Source: Gibbula magus (Eukaryota; Mollusca; Gastropoda; Trochida; Trochidae). Taken from it: a stretch of 64,000 nt of DNA. The notes under the pieces are model-generated. The model made no database searches. It saw only the letters and a list, made by a program, of their open reading frames with translations, and was not told the DNA's origin. The position numbers and the translations under genes were made by a program. The stretch covers positions 39,446,687 through 39,510,686 of the forward strand of contig OW388305.1 in NCBI GenBank assembly GCA_936450465.1. Reading direction: 5' to 3'. Below, piece after piece: positions 53,226 through 64,000 of this stretch (within the stretch, counting starts at the first letter, position 1; every line of letters begins with the position of its first letter).

Positions 53226-55189
53226 CTGGAACCAAACAAGGTACTAGTGTGTTAAATTCAACAAGTGCTCCAAAAAGTAGTCCTTTTATTTCAGATATTG
53301 CATTCAAAAAGCTTTTTAGGTTGACTTGTGTAAATCATACAAGAAACTATATAATTTTAATGTCATTGATAGAAGAAACTATATACGTTTAATGCCTTTA
53401 TTCAAGAAACTATATACTTTAAATGTCAATGATACAAGGAACCATGTCGTTTTAATGTCAATTATGAAAAATAGAGCCATGGGCTCTGTAGCTCATTAAG
53501 ATTTAATTGATTTATTATCTAAGGTTGAATATCTAAGTTATCTCAAGTAATACATCGTTAACCTTTAGCCTGCTGGATTGTTTTCAGGTTTTTGCAGAGA
53601 GCGTCAGATTTGTAAGTTTGTAACAATTACGTCTCATGGGTATCCTTCATTTAAAGTTTTTCTCGCCTTAGTAATTAACATAATCTTAAAATATTTAAAA
53701 TAAATATTTGAGTCACATTTTTTTCTTACTTATTATTGTCATGAAAAAGTATTAATTAATGTAATATTTTTCAAATGTCAAGTATTTTACACTTGTCTAT
53801 GGAAAAAATAAAATAATACAGTAGTTCCAAAATTGTACTACATTGTAATCGAATTATTTTGTCAATAATTATTTATGCAGCCCAACTTTTACACAATTTT
53901 GTTCAGAATTAAATGTTATACCAGAAAAAAATTATGTTGATGCTATGTGTTTTATTTTCAGAAAACAAGAGCCTGTCATAACATTTCGACGTTATTTGAA
54001 AATATGGATATTCTTCAATGAACAATGCATTTACTTCGTGAGAAATAATTGTGAAATAATGCATCAATTGTTATAAAATTTACACAAAAGGTTAACACAT
54101 GTATTCACTTTTCTGTGTTTCAAATATAAGTTTTTATATATTCCAACGTCAATCATTCATTGATATTGCGAAACATGACAGTCAACAAACACTCTGCGCT
54201 CGCCATTGTTATGCATTTCCTTCGCCGATTACAGATTTGTTCAAATCAACAAATTTAATGATCTAAATCATTTTGTAAATATTCCGTTTAAAACCAAAGT
54301 TAGAACACATTTTTCCAAATAACTGTTGACGATTTAATGTAAACATGGTCTTGAAAAATTGAAAAATAAAATCAAAATTTCGTTCGGGTAGCATTGTCGT
54401 ATTTGTAAACAATGTCACTCAGTGGTACAAACGGATCATGTGACCAATAATGTTTCGCTTGTCACTGCACTGTAAATTCGCCGAATCAAACACTAGTTGT
54501 TCACATTTATTGTTTGAAATGTATTTGTTTGTCATTCTTGTTAATTTCATGGATGTTATAACATGTGCAATCATTTAATTCGTATCAGAACAAAATCACC
54601 GTACACCGGAACTGGCGAGGTGTACGTCGGCAAAATGTTTCTAGCGAGGAGACCAGATCGAAAGTAGGGTTATATTTTACTCCCATACTCTAAAATAACT
54701 CATAATTTGTCTATTATTTAAGCACCCATGCTTAGTAAAATATGTTGTTTATTTCTTCCATATACAAGGGACGTCAGCGAAAGAACCATAAATTGTGTAT
54801 GCGCAGTCAACCCTACGTCGCAATCGGTGATCTGCTGTGTTTACATCTAAAATTAAGCAATATAGTGAATGCATTGCATTATTTATTTTGCATTATTTCG
54901 TTTCCCATACTTTTCCAAATGCATACAAATCTGAAAATATTAATGAATAGCTTCGATGTATCAGTAATGGGCATTTCGCCGTAGATGGACGGTCGTTAGA
55001 TGCATGAAGTAATTTACTGTACCGTTGCTAGCTTCCTTACGTACAGTTTACTAGCTGGTCAAATATCTACTCAGCATATCAAATTTATCAGAATAAGGAA
55101 GATTAGCTCGCCATTTTGAATACATCTATTCATTCTTGTCGTCACGGAGTGTATCTATGTAATCATAACTGCGTATTGTGTGTAATATT
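53226..55189. other. Upstream intron of the caspase gene
   Basis: 53,396-54,200 is not shared with unit A and includes a 3' end of a minisatellite element at about 53,470-53,500 ('AGAGCCATGGGCTCTGTAGCTCATTAAG'). 54,205-54,596 matches 41,570-41,950. No caspase prodomain exon is recognised here. Confidence 0.45.
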
Positions 55190-58100
55190 TTTCTTATTTT
55201 TTTTTTTTTAATTTATATTTTTATTTCCCAATCTGTTGTTACAATGTACATAAGTATAAACCTAAAATATGTTGTATATATTCAACATTGTTCTTATACA
55301 ATATGAGGAAAGGTTCCCACAGGTTATTGCAGGTACAGCTGTATCTAATTCATGCGAGGCTCACAAATGCTGGACTACAAAAGTTTAAAATCACTCTTCT
55401 AATAGATCTACAAGTAATGTGTGAAGAGATGACCAAAAGGCAAAGAATTTAGGTTGGGTATTGTTTGTAAAGGCAATACATTTACAAGCCTGGTAATAAT
55501 TCAATATTTCATTTTGAATTCACCCAAAATTTGGTATTTTCCCCTTTCTACTAGTATTATATATGTTTTGTTTCACCAATAAACAAATGGTATTAAGAGG
55601 ATTATTATTTCTTCCTTTAAAACCAAAAATAATAGTTTCTGTTGCAAGGTCAATACTCTGCCAATTTTCCTAACCATTTCGCCAACTCTTTTCACACTTT
55701 CTTAGAATGGATACAATCACACAATAAATGGACAACACTCTCAGACACCTGGTTACAAAAGGAACACATAGGTGAATCCATGTATCCTATTTTATGTAAA
55801 TATTTATTTGTCGTCAAGATGTTATGAATTATTTTGTAATGTAACCATTTCAAATTGACACTTTGAGTACATCTACTCGCCATCTAATTTATGTTTTCCC
55901 ATTCATTCTGTTGAAGTTATTTTCTAAATATGTTTTCCCATTTTAATTGGCCGTTGGATTTAATAAAGCTCAGTTGGCATAGTACGTTATAAAAATAGTT
56001 ACTGTTTGTTATTTTAGAAACATTGTATGGCAAAATAGACTCTGCATATGATTTCTCCAAATTGTTGAAAATGAAATTTCTCCTTTTTAAATATACATTC
56101 AAAGCCCTCTTAACACCCTGGTATGTGAGAAAGTCAACTTGTATATCATATTTACTATTCAATTGTTCCAACGTCAGTATATTGCCATCTTGATTAGTAA
56201 TATTACTCAAATACGTTATTCCTTTTCTTTCCCATTTTCTAAAAAATATTGTTTTCCCGCCAATCAAGATATTGCTATTGTGCCACAAAGATTGATTTAA
56301 AACTTCAACACTAGAAACTTCGTTTTGATATCATGTTGTTAAATAATCTGACCATGCCTCTACTACATCCCTCCTAAAAATGTTTGAAATATTTGGGAGT
56401 ACCATTTGTCTGATACATGTATATAATCCATCAGCAAACCATAATCTTTCAATATTTGGAATACAAAATGATGCATTATCAATACATGTAGAGTTATCAT
56501 AGAGCAATCTTTTCGCCCATGCTAGTTTTTGAGATTTGATAATATTTTTTATAATTGGAACATTGATTCCTCCATATTTAGCGGTAGAAGTAATAATATT
56601 TCTTTTTATTTTATCCCTCTTACCCTTCCAGATAAATTTAAAACATCTTTTCTTGAAAGTTTGTACTACATTGTCTGTTGGGTTAGGTATTGATGAAAAA
56701 AATGATTGAGTTTTGAAAGCAGTAGAGATTTCAACACTACATTCCTACCCATTGGTGTTAGTAGTCTCGATTCCCAACTTTTCATCTCTCTCTCTATTTT
56801 GTCCAATTTCTCAGAATAATTTATGTCTATCATTAGTTCTAGGTCAACATCAAACTTTATGCCTAAAAGATTGAATTGTAATTGTGACCAATCAAGATGG
56901 TACTCCTTACATAGCTTAAATCTAGATCTCTTTTTGGAACCTATCCACATCAGTCTAGTTTTTTCGGTATTTACTCTGAGTCCAGAACATCTTGCAAAAA
57001 AGCTTAACAGATTTAAAACTGCATCTAAGGTCAAAGAGGTATCATCCGCAAATTGAGATAAAAGACTTTCAATATTCCCCATCTTAATCCCCTTTATCCT
57101 TTTATCTTTTCTTATAAGAAGCGCCAAAATTTCAACACAAATAATGAATAAATATGGTGAAACTGGATCTCCTTGTCTGCAACATCTTGTTATCTTGACG
57201 AAAGAACTTCCAAATCCATTTACTAGAACACATGATTCTATGTCATGAAGGAGAATTGAAATCCATTTTTGTAAACTGGGTCCAAAATTGAAAAACGTCA
57301 GAACATTCATTATAAAATTTCTATCCACTGAATCAAATGCCTTTTCAAAATCAATCAGCAACAACAGGCCTGGGACCTGGAATGTTTCAGTAAAGTCCAT
57401 GATATCATAGTTAAGTCTAGTTACCTCTCTGATATATCTCCGTGAAACAAAACCCTTTTGATTTTCATTAATGATGGATGGTAGGTTTTATCCTATATTG
57501 GAAATTACTGCGGATGCAATTTTATATGAAGTATTCAATAGACTTAAGGGGCGCCAAGATTTAAGAAACTGTTTTGGCTTGTTGGCCTTTGGTAGACATG
57601 TTATTAATCCTTGTTTTTGACTTATAGATAAGGAACCATATTGATATGCATAGTTTAAAGAGTTAATTAAATATTTATTTAAGTCAATCCAAAAGAATTT
57701 TACAAATTCAGTTGTGAAGCCATCAGGACCTGGTGATTTTTCATTCTTCATTTTTTTAATGCATGTAAACATTCTTCATATGTAATTTTACCTTCTAAAT
57801 TGGATGATTCTTTGATGTTTAATCTTGGTATATCTTCATTGGTAAAAAGATTTTCGAGATCAATTTGTCCACATTCTTCTTTAGAATACAATTTTTGGTA
57901 AAAAAGTTTAGTTTCTTCTAGAATATCCTTTTGCTCACTTATTTCAGTACCATCATTTCCTACAAGTTTTGTAATTGATTTATTTAAGAAATTTCTAGAT
58001 TCTAGATGCAAAAAATATTTGCTTGGTTTTTCCCCATACTCTATCCATGTTACTTTTGATCTTATAAAATGTTCCTTAGTTTTTTCCTTACTTATTTTTT

Positions 58101-59190
58101 CTAAGTCCATTTTAATTCTATTTATCGTGGTCAAAATGTTTTGTTTATCAGTCATGATTTCCTCGTTGTCTAATTCAATTTCACATTCTTGTAATTTCTT
58201 CTCAAGTTCCATCTCCCCTTTCTGTCTCTTTTTTTTCTTAGTTGATGAAAAATAAATAGTCATACCTCTAATTTCAAGCAATAACATTTCCCACAATAGC
58301 TGATCATTAACTACATATTTATCTCCTCCTTCCAGAACAGGGCATTCATATTTTTGTAAGGTTAGTTTAATTGTTTTTTTAACTTCTCTGATATATCCTA
58401 CATCATACAATAAGGAATTATTAAATTTCCAAAATCCTTTTCCTCTTTCCATCTGTGAAGAATCGATAGTAATAGATACTATTGAGTGGTCTGAATTAAT
58501 ACTTGGAATAACGTCTGTGTACGCGACAGAGTACATCAAATTATGGGAAATTAAAAAGAAATCTAAACGTGATTGTTTCAGGGGTGTTGGTTGTCTCCAA
58601 GTAAAACGCCTTTCATAAGAATGAAACTCACGCCAATGGTCTTTTAAATCCAATGAATTAATTACCTCCAGAAGCTCAGTTCTAGCTTTAGGATTATTGA
58701 TGTGTTTATAATTATGTGTATCTCTCTCATTGTCTAGAACCAGATTCCAATCACCACATATGATTGTTTTATCAGTTTCCATACCATCAATCACAGATTT
58801 AATATGTTTGTAGAACTTGGGACCATCCGTGTTTGGTCCATACACATTTACAAATGAATATACAAGTTCATTTTATTCTTAATTTAAAATCAACATAATT
58901 GCCTTCCTTTTTATCCATTGCAGTCTGCAAGACGTCAAACTGAAAATCATTATTAAAGAGAATAGCAGTTCCCCTTGCATTACTTTTAAAAAAACTTAAA
59001 TATCATTCTTTATAACCCCATTGTTGCTTAATAAGTTGTTCCTGTTCTTTTGTAAAATGCACGTCTTGAAGACAGAAAATTTGTGCTTTCTTTTTCCTTA
59101 AGAATCTAAATAGTTGTTTTCTTTTACAACTGTTATTTAGGCCTACAATTAAGAGATAATATTGTTAGATTCAAGTTTTTTGGTCTTAAA
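55190..59190 (-). mobile_element. L1/Tx1-like LINE, ORF2 and 3' end, decayed
   Basis: About 4.0 kb. The minus-strand 3' end at ~55,190 is an A-rich tail (poly-T on the plus strand). The 5' limit seen is the ORF2 start region near 59,185 (LNLTILSLNCR). No ORF1 is attached; an ORF1 remnant of similar type lies 3 kb further 5' at 62,249-62,863. Frameshifts make it inactive. Confidence 0.88.
55692..59186 (-). pseudogene. LINE ORF2 remnant: AP endonuclease, reverse transcriptase, C-terminal zinc knuckle
   Basis: In order: SLNCR then GLNNSCKRKQLFRFLR (one-base shift), FCLQDVHFTKEQ, ARGTAILF, a stop near 58,985, VYGPNTDGPKF, ICGDWNLVLD, RLDFFLISH and SDHSIVSI, all APE-type endonuclease motifs; then KNEKSPGPDGF, SWRPLSLLNTSYKI, LIDFEKAFDSVD, CRQGDPVSPYLF and the RT active site FADDTS (57,035-57,052). 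Next come MGRNVVLKSLL, KFIWKGKRDK, and near 55,770 MCSFCNQVSESVVHLLC. At least three frameshifts (near 59,160, 57,770 and 57,490) and scattered stops. The family copies RNA into DNA at a nicked target; this copy cannot. Confidence 0.88.
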
Positions 59191-59987
59191 TTACACTTCA
59201 TGGAAGAGATTTTATGAAAGCTTCTCTGAGTTTTTTGCTAAGGTTTTTGTGTTTACATATCATATTCATTGTTTATTTGATTCAGCCAATTTTGATTTTG
59301 TCATATTTGTGAAATACCAGAAATAGTAAACCCCATTATACTTTCTAGATTTATTTATTTGTCTAAATTCAATTTTTTTGTATAAAAGTCTATTAAGTGC
59401 ATAATTTCAGGTTTGGCCTGATTAATCCCTATCCAGGCCTAATCCAAGATGGCTGACGTACCAAAGCACATGTAAAATTTAACGCTAAGAATTTCATCTT
59501 CATGTAGGGTGATAAGGGCGCATAAAATTTGTAAGTATTGCATTACTGTTGTTAATTATTCTTAGATTCTAAATCACATTACTTTAATTATTGAAGACAA
59601 ATGTTTTGTTAGGAATTTATGTTGTTAGTGCGTAACACCACCAGCATGGCAATTTCCCTTAAAAAATCCGGAAAATATTCATGTTTGAAATAATTCAATA
59701 TCTTTCATACCTCATGTTTTAACCTTTTCTAGTCATTATTTATGCCTTAATGATTTGTCTAGTCATTTGATATCATGCATTCAATAATATGCAATATTGT
59801 CCATTTTGCTGTAGCTTATAATATCTTTTGTTTCTGTTCTAGCTTGTACCCGCACTGTATACTGTTCCATCAAATATTCATGAAGAAAAGGCAACATAAT
59901 GCTGAACAATATAAATACTCAGAAATGTGAACCCACAAAGTGTTCAAAATAACATGTCAAACAAGTGTTTGTCACTAACATGGCAAT
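59191..59987. other. Spacer, nothing recognised
   Basis: AT-rich, no gene or element defined. Confidence 0.4.
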
Positions 59988-60879
59988 GTCCCCCGCCGGT
60001 GACATTGACCTAGTAAGACACATCATTGGAGCTTCTTGGGTTCATGATATATCGTGTTAATAAGAGTTCTAAAAGTGGTGAAAGTGTTGTGGTGACCTTG
60101 AAAATAAGGTCAAGGTCACCAAATCGACTGGCGTCTGCATCATCCTCCAATGTAGACTGACACCAAATTTGAAAACATTTGGTCCAACCGGTCATAATAA
60201 ATGGTGATAACAAGAGTTAGAAAAGTGCTCAAAGTGTTGCAGTGACCTTGAAAATAAGGTCAAGGTCACCAAAATAAACTGGTGTCTGTGTCTTTCCCCA
60301 ATGTAGGCAGAAACCAAATTTGAAGACTTTGGATGCAACGCTTCATGAGATATCGCGTAAACAAGAGTTCAAAAAGTGGTCAAAGTGTCGTGGTGACCTT
60401 GAAAATAAGGCCAAAGTCACCAAAAGTGACTGGCGTCTGCGTCTTCCCACAATGTAGGCAGAAACCAAATTTGAAAACTTTGGATGCAACGCTTCATGAG
60501 ATATCGCGTAAACAAGAGTTCAAAAAGTGGTCAAAGTGTCGTGGTGACCTTGAAAATAAGGCCAAGGTCACCAAAAGTGACTGGTGTCTGCGTCTTCCCA
60601 CAATGTAGGCAGAAACCAAATTTGAAGACTTTGGATGCAACGCTTCATGAGATATCGCGTAAACAAGAGTTCAAAAAGTGGTCAAAGTGTCGTGGTGACC
60701 TTGAAAATAAGACCAAGGTCACCAAAATTGACTGGTGTCTGCGTCTTCCCACAATGTAGGCAGACATGAAATATGAAGACTTTGGATGCAACGCTTCATA
60801 AGATATCGCGTAAACAAGAAATGTGACGTACGGACGCCGCTGAATACATAGTCCCCCGTTCCGCGTTGCGGCGGGGGAC
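59988..60879. mobile_element. GTCCCCCG-ended element with 151-bp minisatellite
   Basis: It starts GTCCCCCGCCGG and ends with the hairpin GTCCCCCGTTCCGCGTTGCGGCGGGGGAC. Between them are about five and a half tandem units, marked by AAGAGTT or variants at 60,062, 60,212, 60,363, 60,514, 60,665 and 60,816 (150-151-base steps). Each carries GGTGACCTTG...CAAGGTCACC, an inverted repeat. Two 91-codon frames here simply read through the repeat. Confidence 0.8.
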
Positions 60880-61953
60880 AAAAAGGAATAAAGCGGCGTA
60901 CTCGATCATCCTTTTGTGACCCCTTTATTTGCCCTACAAACATTGTATGTTTAAAGTTGTTATGATAGTGTAACTATAAAACCTGCAGTATACCGGTAAT
61001 ATGATAATCATTTGAACAACACCCTGGGTTTTCTGTGAAATGGTGGTACTAAGTACAGAATAAAAAAAAATATGGTAAAATGTCTGACTTCCTGGTTGTC
61101 CTTAAATTGGGAAACAAAACTAAAACAAAACAAAACATAAAAAAACTCATGAACTCATCGTGCAAGGCGAAAAGAAGCGGCTTACTCCCCTCTCTTGTGT
61201 TCTCTATAGATTACAAAACATCAAATTATAACCCACTATGCACATAGCACCACAATTTGGGTGCCTTTGGTTATTTAATAGATTAACTTACTTTGATCAT
61301 AACATTGTTAATATATTTTATATTAAAAGTGAACAGGATTAATCAAAAATAAAACCTGGTCTCAAAGTCTCCTCAGAATCTGATACTTTAACATAAATGT
61401 ATCCTATCCTATCTTCCTATGGAAAAACAAGGATATACGTACGATAATGCGTAGTATACATCAATAGAATCAAATATAAGAAAGTACTAAGCAGTAGAAC
61501 AAAATAGGCAATCAAGTCGCCCAAAATTGCATAACTAAAAATATTTTACTACTGCAAGACGATCAGCCTTCTCTCAGTACGAGTAAAAAGCGGCCGTAAA
61601 ATGTCTATATGAAACTCTTGGTCGGATGCCTCTCCAGTTGTCCCCCAGGTGGTTGTAAATAAATGAATAAATGCTAAATTGTCATTACGCACTGCCCTTG
61701 CACTTTTAAGTACTGAAAAACGTTCTTTAGGCGTGAGAAATGAGTGTCTATAGCATTTTTTGTCCTATAGAGTGTAAATTAACGTTCTTTTCACCAATGT
61801 TATTGAAATAAATAAAGCATTACTGTGTCCTGTAATGTTACGTCACATATGAAGCGTTCATAAAATATCCGACAGGGGGGTCGTGACCCTCGTTATTCAG
61901 ATGTGAAACAATATAGGAATCCACTGTCAGTAATCAACATAAATATTGCTCTA
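60880..61953. other. Spacer, nothing recognised
   Basis: AT-rich with A-runs; no exon or element could be supported. Confidence 0.4.
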
Positions 61954-62175
61954 ATCATAATTTACTCACTGGTTTGACACAGTCCGGACTCCAAGAATAA
62001 CCAAATATCAAACTAAGGCACATCCATGAATATAAGAAACAGGTATATTTCCACCTTTATCATAATCATAATTTACTCACTGGAATAAACACAGTCCGGA
62101 ATCCAAGAATAACCAAATATCAAACTAAGGCACATGCATAAATATAAGAAACTGGGATATTTCCACGTTTATCCA
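61954..62175. repeat. Tandem duplication, two 111-bp units
   Basis: Both units contain 'TCATAATTTACTCACTGG', 'ACACAGTCCGGA.TCCAAGAATAACCAAATATCAAACTAAGGCACAT' and 'TATAAGAAAC'. They lie just beyond the 3' end of the ORF1 remnant. Confidence 0.8.
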
Positions 62176-62248
62176 GGCACCATATCTCCTAATTACTAAT
62201 CTCCTCAAACGTGGTCCACGGGTCTCCAGACGATTTTCGAGTTTCCAA

Positions 62249-62863
62249 CTAGAGATTGATTTCTCGCTCTATGATCCGGGTCTGAATCTTCTCAGAATTT
62301 CTCAGTTCATACCCACGATTTGCGAGTTGCCCTCGCTGCTTCTTTAGGATCACCGGCAGGTCGGTTATAATGCTGATCTTCTTTTTCCCGGAGAAATCTT
62401 GAAAACTTTAATGATGCGTTGAATACTCGCTGCTTATCAATCGCAGATACAAATCTGACGGCAATTGACTTGGGTATCCCGGCTCGGAAGTTGATTAGGG
62501 TCAGTACTCTTACGGTTCAGTCTGTGAACGTTGTCAAACATTATCTCGTTCACGTTTTCCACGTGCAGCAAGTTTGTAAACACCTCACGAGCGACTTGAA
62601 CGGTCATCCGGAACACCATAAAGCAATAAACTGTTTTTTCGGGAGTACGTTTCTTGTACAATCATACTCCTTTTCAGCTTCTCCAGCTCTGCCCTGAATG
62701 TTTCAATTTCTGTCTTGTTGTCGACAATTTCTGTTGTTACAGAGCCTATCACTTCTTCTAATTTAAGATCAAAGTCCTTTATTTCTTTCCTCAAGTCAAA
62801 CAGCTCTGTTTTAACGATTTTAATTTCACCTTTAATGTCTTTAGTTTGTGATTTCAACATTCA
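62249..62863 (-). pseudogene. L1-type LINE ORF1 remnant
   Basis: A coiled-coil start (KDIKGEIKIVKTELFDLRKE ... ELEKLKRSMIVQE) leads to SRKNSLLLYGVPD, the RRM entry of L1-type ORF1 proteins. In another frame follow REVFTNLLHVENVNEIMFDN and VHRLNRK; then AVRFVSAIDKQRVFNASLKF and a C-terminal DLPVILKKQRGQLANRGYEL to a stop at 62,249. ORF1p binds the element's RNA as a chaperone. At least three frameshifts make it dead. It may belong to the element at 55-59 kb, separated by later insertions, or to another copy. Confidence 0.8.
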
Positions 62864-63244
62864 ACATGGTATTTATTTATGTTTATGTATACAAGTAAAC
62901 CATGCTTTTTAAACTAAAGCCATATCTCGTAAAATTGCTATTTTTTCTAAAGAGAACCAGTGAATAACACCCTAAAACAAGAAATAAGCTATGTTACATG
63001 GGGAAATTATCATTTTAATAATTTGAGAAAACAATTTGTTTATTGATTTAACCATGAAAGCATGTCTCAAGTACATTTGGTAATATTGTCTGACACTCTT
63101 GTCTTTTTCACAATTTTCAAAATTTTTAAATGTATTTTCATTACACTCTCTTTTATCAAATAACTTGCTTATTTTTCTTAAAGAACTTGTGCTCAGGCCA
63201 TAGATACTTCTTCTTCTTCTCTTGAGATTTCTCACTCGGGTCAC
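62864..63244. other. Spacer with an unrecognised open frame
   Basis: A 90-codon minus-strand frame (62,972-63,244) starts RNLKRRRRSIYG and includes NCEKDKSVRQYYQMYLRHAF. I recognise no family and see no splice context; it may be LINE-derived. Confidence 0.25.
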
Positions 63245-64000
63245 TAGGGCCTTTAATAAAGTTTCGTAAGGTTTCCGAAATTGGATAATTTGGATGCCAT
63301 GGTCGAGAAGTTTTTTTCGAGGAAAATTTTACAATTTTAAAATTTGGAATAGCCTAGTTTATGTTAAGCCGGGGAGGGGGAAGGGAAATATGAGTTGTTT
63401 GGAATTGAGTTTGTTTATGTGTTTAGATTCGGGCCAGGAGGTCCGAATCTTTGAGATTGGTGCCTAATGCTTGGAAGGTATTTTGGTTATTGTTTGGATT
63501 TAATATTAGATTAATGTTTTGTGGTGGGATGTTGTTGGCCCTTAGAGTTAGGTTGAGTATTTAGCGGAAGGCCGAATACTGTGGGCATTCTGTGAGAATG
63601 TGGTGGATTGTTTCTGCTTTCGGGCAGTGTGGGCATGTGAGTGAAGCTTTAAGTTTGATTTTATGAAGATTGGAATTTAGTTTAGTATGCCCCGTTTGGA
63701 GCTTAATTATTGCCCTATCAATATTTTTGCTTCTGGAGTAAATTTTGTGTTTGCCTAGTGGTTTAGGGAGAATTTTTCGTATGGTGCGCATTGGTCGAGT
63801 TTGAATATTGCTAATGACATGCTGGCTTTACATAAGATTTTGAAAGGCTTTGTGTCTCTTGTTTCGAATGGTAAAAAAGAAGTGAATTTGGAAATTGAAG
63901 GCCCTCCTTTGCTGCTTTGTCGGCTTTTTCGTTGCCAAATATGCCAACATGGGCTGGTACCATAGAAGTTTTACTGCCTTGCACTGATTGTTAAGAGATT
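63245..64000 (-). pseudogene. Non-LTR retrotransposon fragment with RNase H domain
   Basis: On the minus strand VPAHVGIFGNEKADKAAKEG (63,901-63,960) is the C-terminal RNase H motif of I/Jockey-like elements. After a frame change come RTIRKILPKPLGKHK and RAIIKLQTGHTKLNS, then a zinc-knuckle-like CPHCPKAETIHHILTECPQY (about 63,575-63,635), the usual end of such ORF2 proteins. It is cut by the window edge on its 5' side, and is of a different clade from the LINE at 55-59 kb, which has no RNase H. Confidence 0.85.

Larger units (their letters stand above)
42347..54596 (-). repeat. Segmental duplication unit B
   Basis: Counterpart of 28,562-41,952. Carries caspase exons S2 (53,127) and Q2 (44,246), the LINE 3' end at 51.6 kb and a 10-unit minisatellite element absent from unit A (47,941). 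Between Q2 and 45,050 it is much shorter than unit A and lacks the 32.6-34.1 kb TIR element. Confidence 0.85.

Noticed and set aside
54742..54984. 80-codon plus-strand frame
   Set aside because: No domain, no splice support, AT-rich composition typical of chance frames here.
60333..60759. Two nearly identical 91-codon plus-strand frames
   Set aside because: They are read-through of the 151-bp tandem unit and overlap each other by one unit.
62972..63244. 90-codon minus-strand frame as a host gene
   Set aside because: No recognised domain and it lies between two LINE fragments; kept only as an unrecognised frame within the spacer entry.

Overview
The window looks like a stretch of bivalve mollusc genome: AT-rich, intron-dominated, with one real protein-coding gene spread over at least 35 kb and most of the rest made of transposon remnants. 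The bivalve call rests on inference: repeat styles such as 'GCTCATCAGGCC...GGCATGGCGTCCGGCGTCCGTCCGTCC' elements with minisatellite cores, tRNA-headed SINEs, L1/Tx1-like LINEs and TTAA-flanked MITEs. No species is claimed.

The gene is a caspase on the minus strand. Nine exons with canonical splice sites and matching phases join into one 356-residue open frame, from 53,225 down to the stop codon at 18,423. From N to C they are: two copies of a Ser/Gly/Thr-rich exon and of a QPNAPRED exon in the order S-Q-S-Q, an exon QPGDSRED...KPR, two p20 exons (catalytic His and the QACRG cysteine), the p10 exon and a C-terminal exon. No CARD, DED or other prodomain is visible and the 5' end is not in the window. 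Every internal boundary is phase 1. An approximately 12-13 kb tandem segmental duplication (about 28.6-41.95 kb and 42.35-54.6 kb) therefore duplicated the S and Q exons and added a second 50-residue linker unit in frame. The p10 arginine that normally binds substrate P1 aspartate is Val, its neighbouring Trp is Leu, and the usual p20 arginine position appears to be Leu, while the catalytic dyad is kept.

Layout. 1-10 kb: plus-strand exon-like blocks, four of them diverged copies spaced about 0.75-0.86 kb apart once insertions are removed, ending in a block with AATAAA signals; probably a noncoding or decayed transcript. 10.5-12.6 kb: tandem array containing three tRNA-like inserts. 12.7-13.8 kb: minisatellite-core element. 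14-18 kb: (GT)n, a SINE, little else. 18.4-53.2 kb: caspase gene, whose introns carry nested elements (20.7-24.7 kb), tandem repeats, a TIR element (32.6-34.1 kb), a TTAA MITE, several Helentron/HINE-like elements with a ~145-bp minisatellite, and LINE 3' ends. 55.2-59.2 kb: decayed L1/Tx1-like LINE ORF2. 60.0-60.9 kb: 151-bp minisatellite element. 62.2-62.9 kb: L1-type ORF1 remnant. 63.3-64.0 kb: RNase H-bearing LINE fragment.

The two duplication units serve as natural controls: a 354-bp MITE in unit A and a 1.8-kb minisatellite element in unit B each have a clean empty site in the other unit, which fixes their ends and shows they inserted after the duplication. All statements come from reading the sequence by eye; no alignments or database searches were run.
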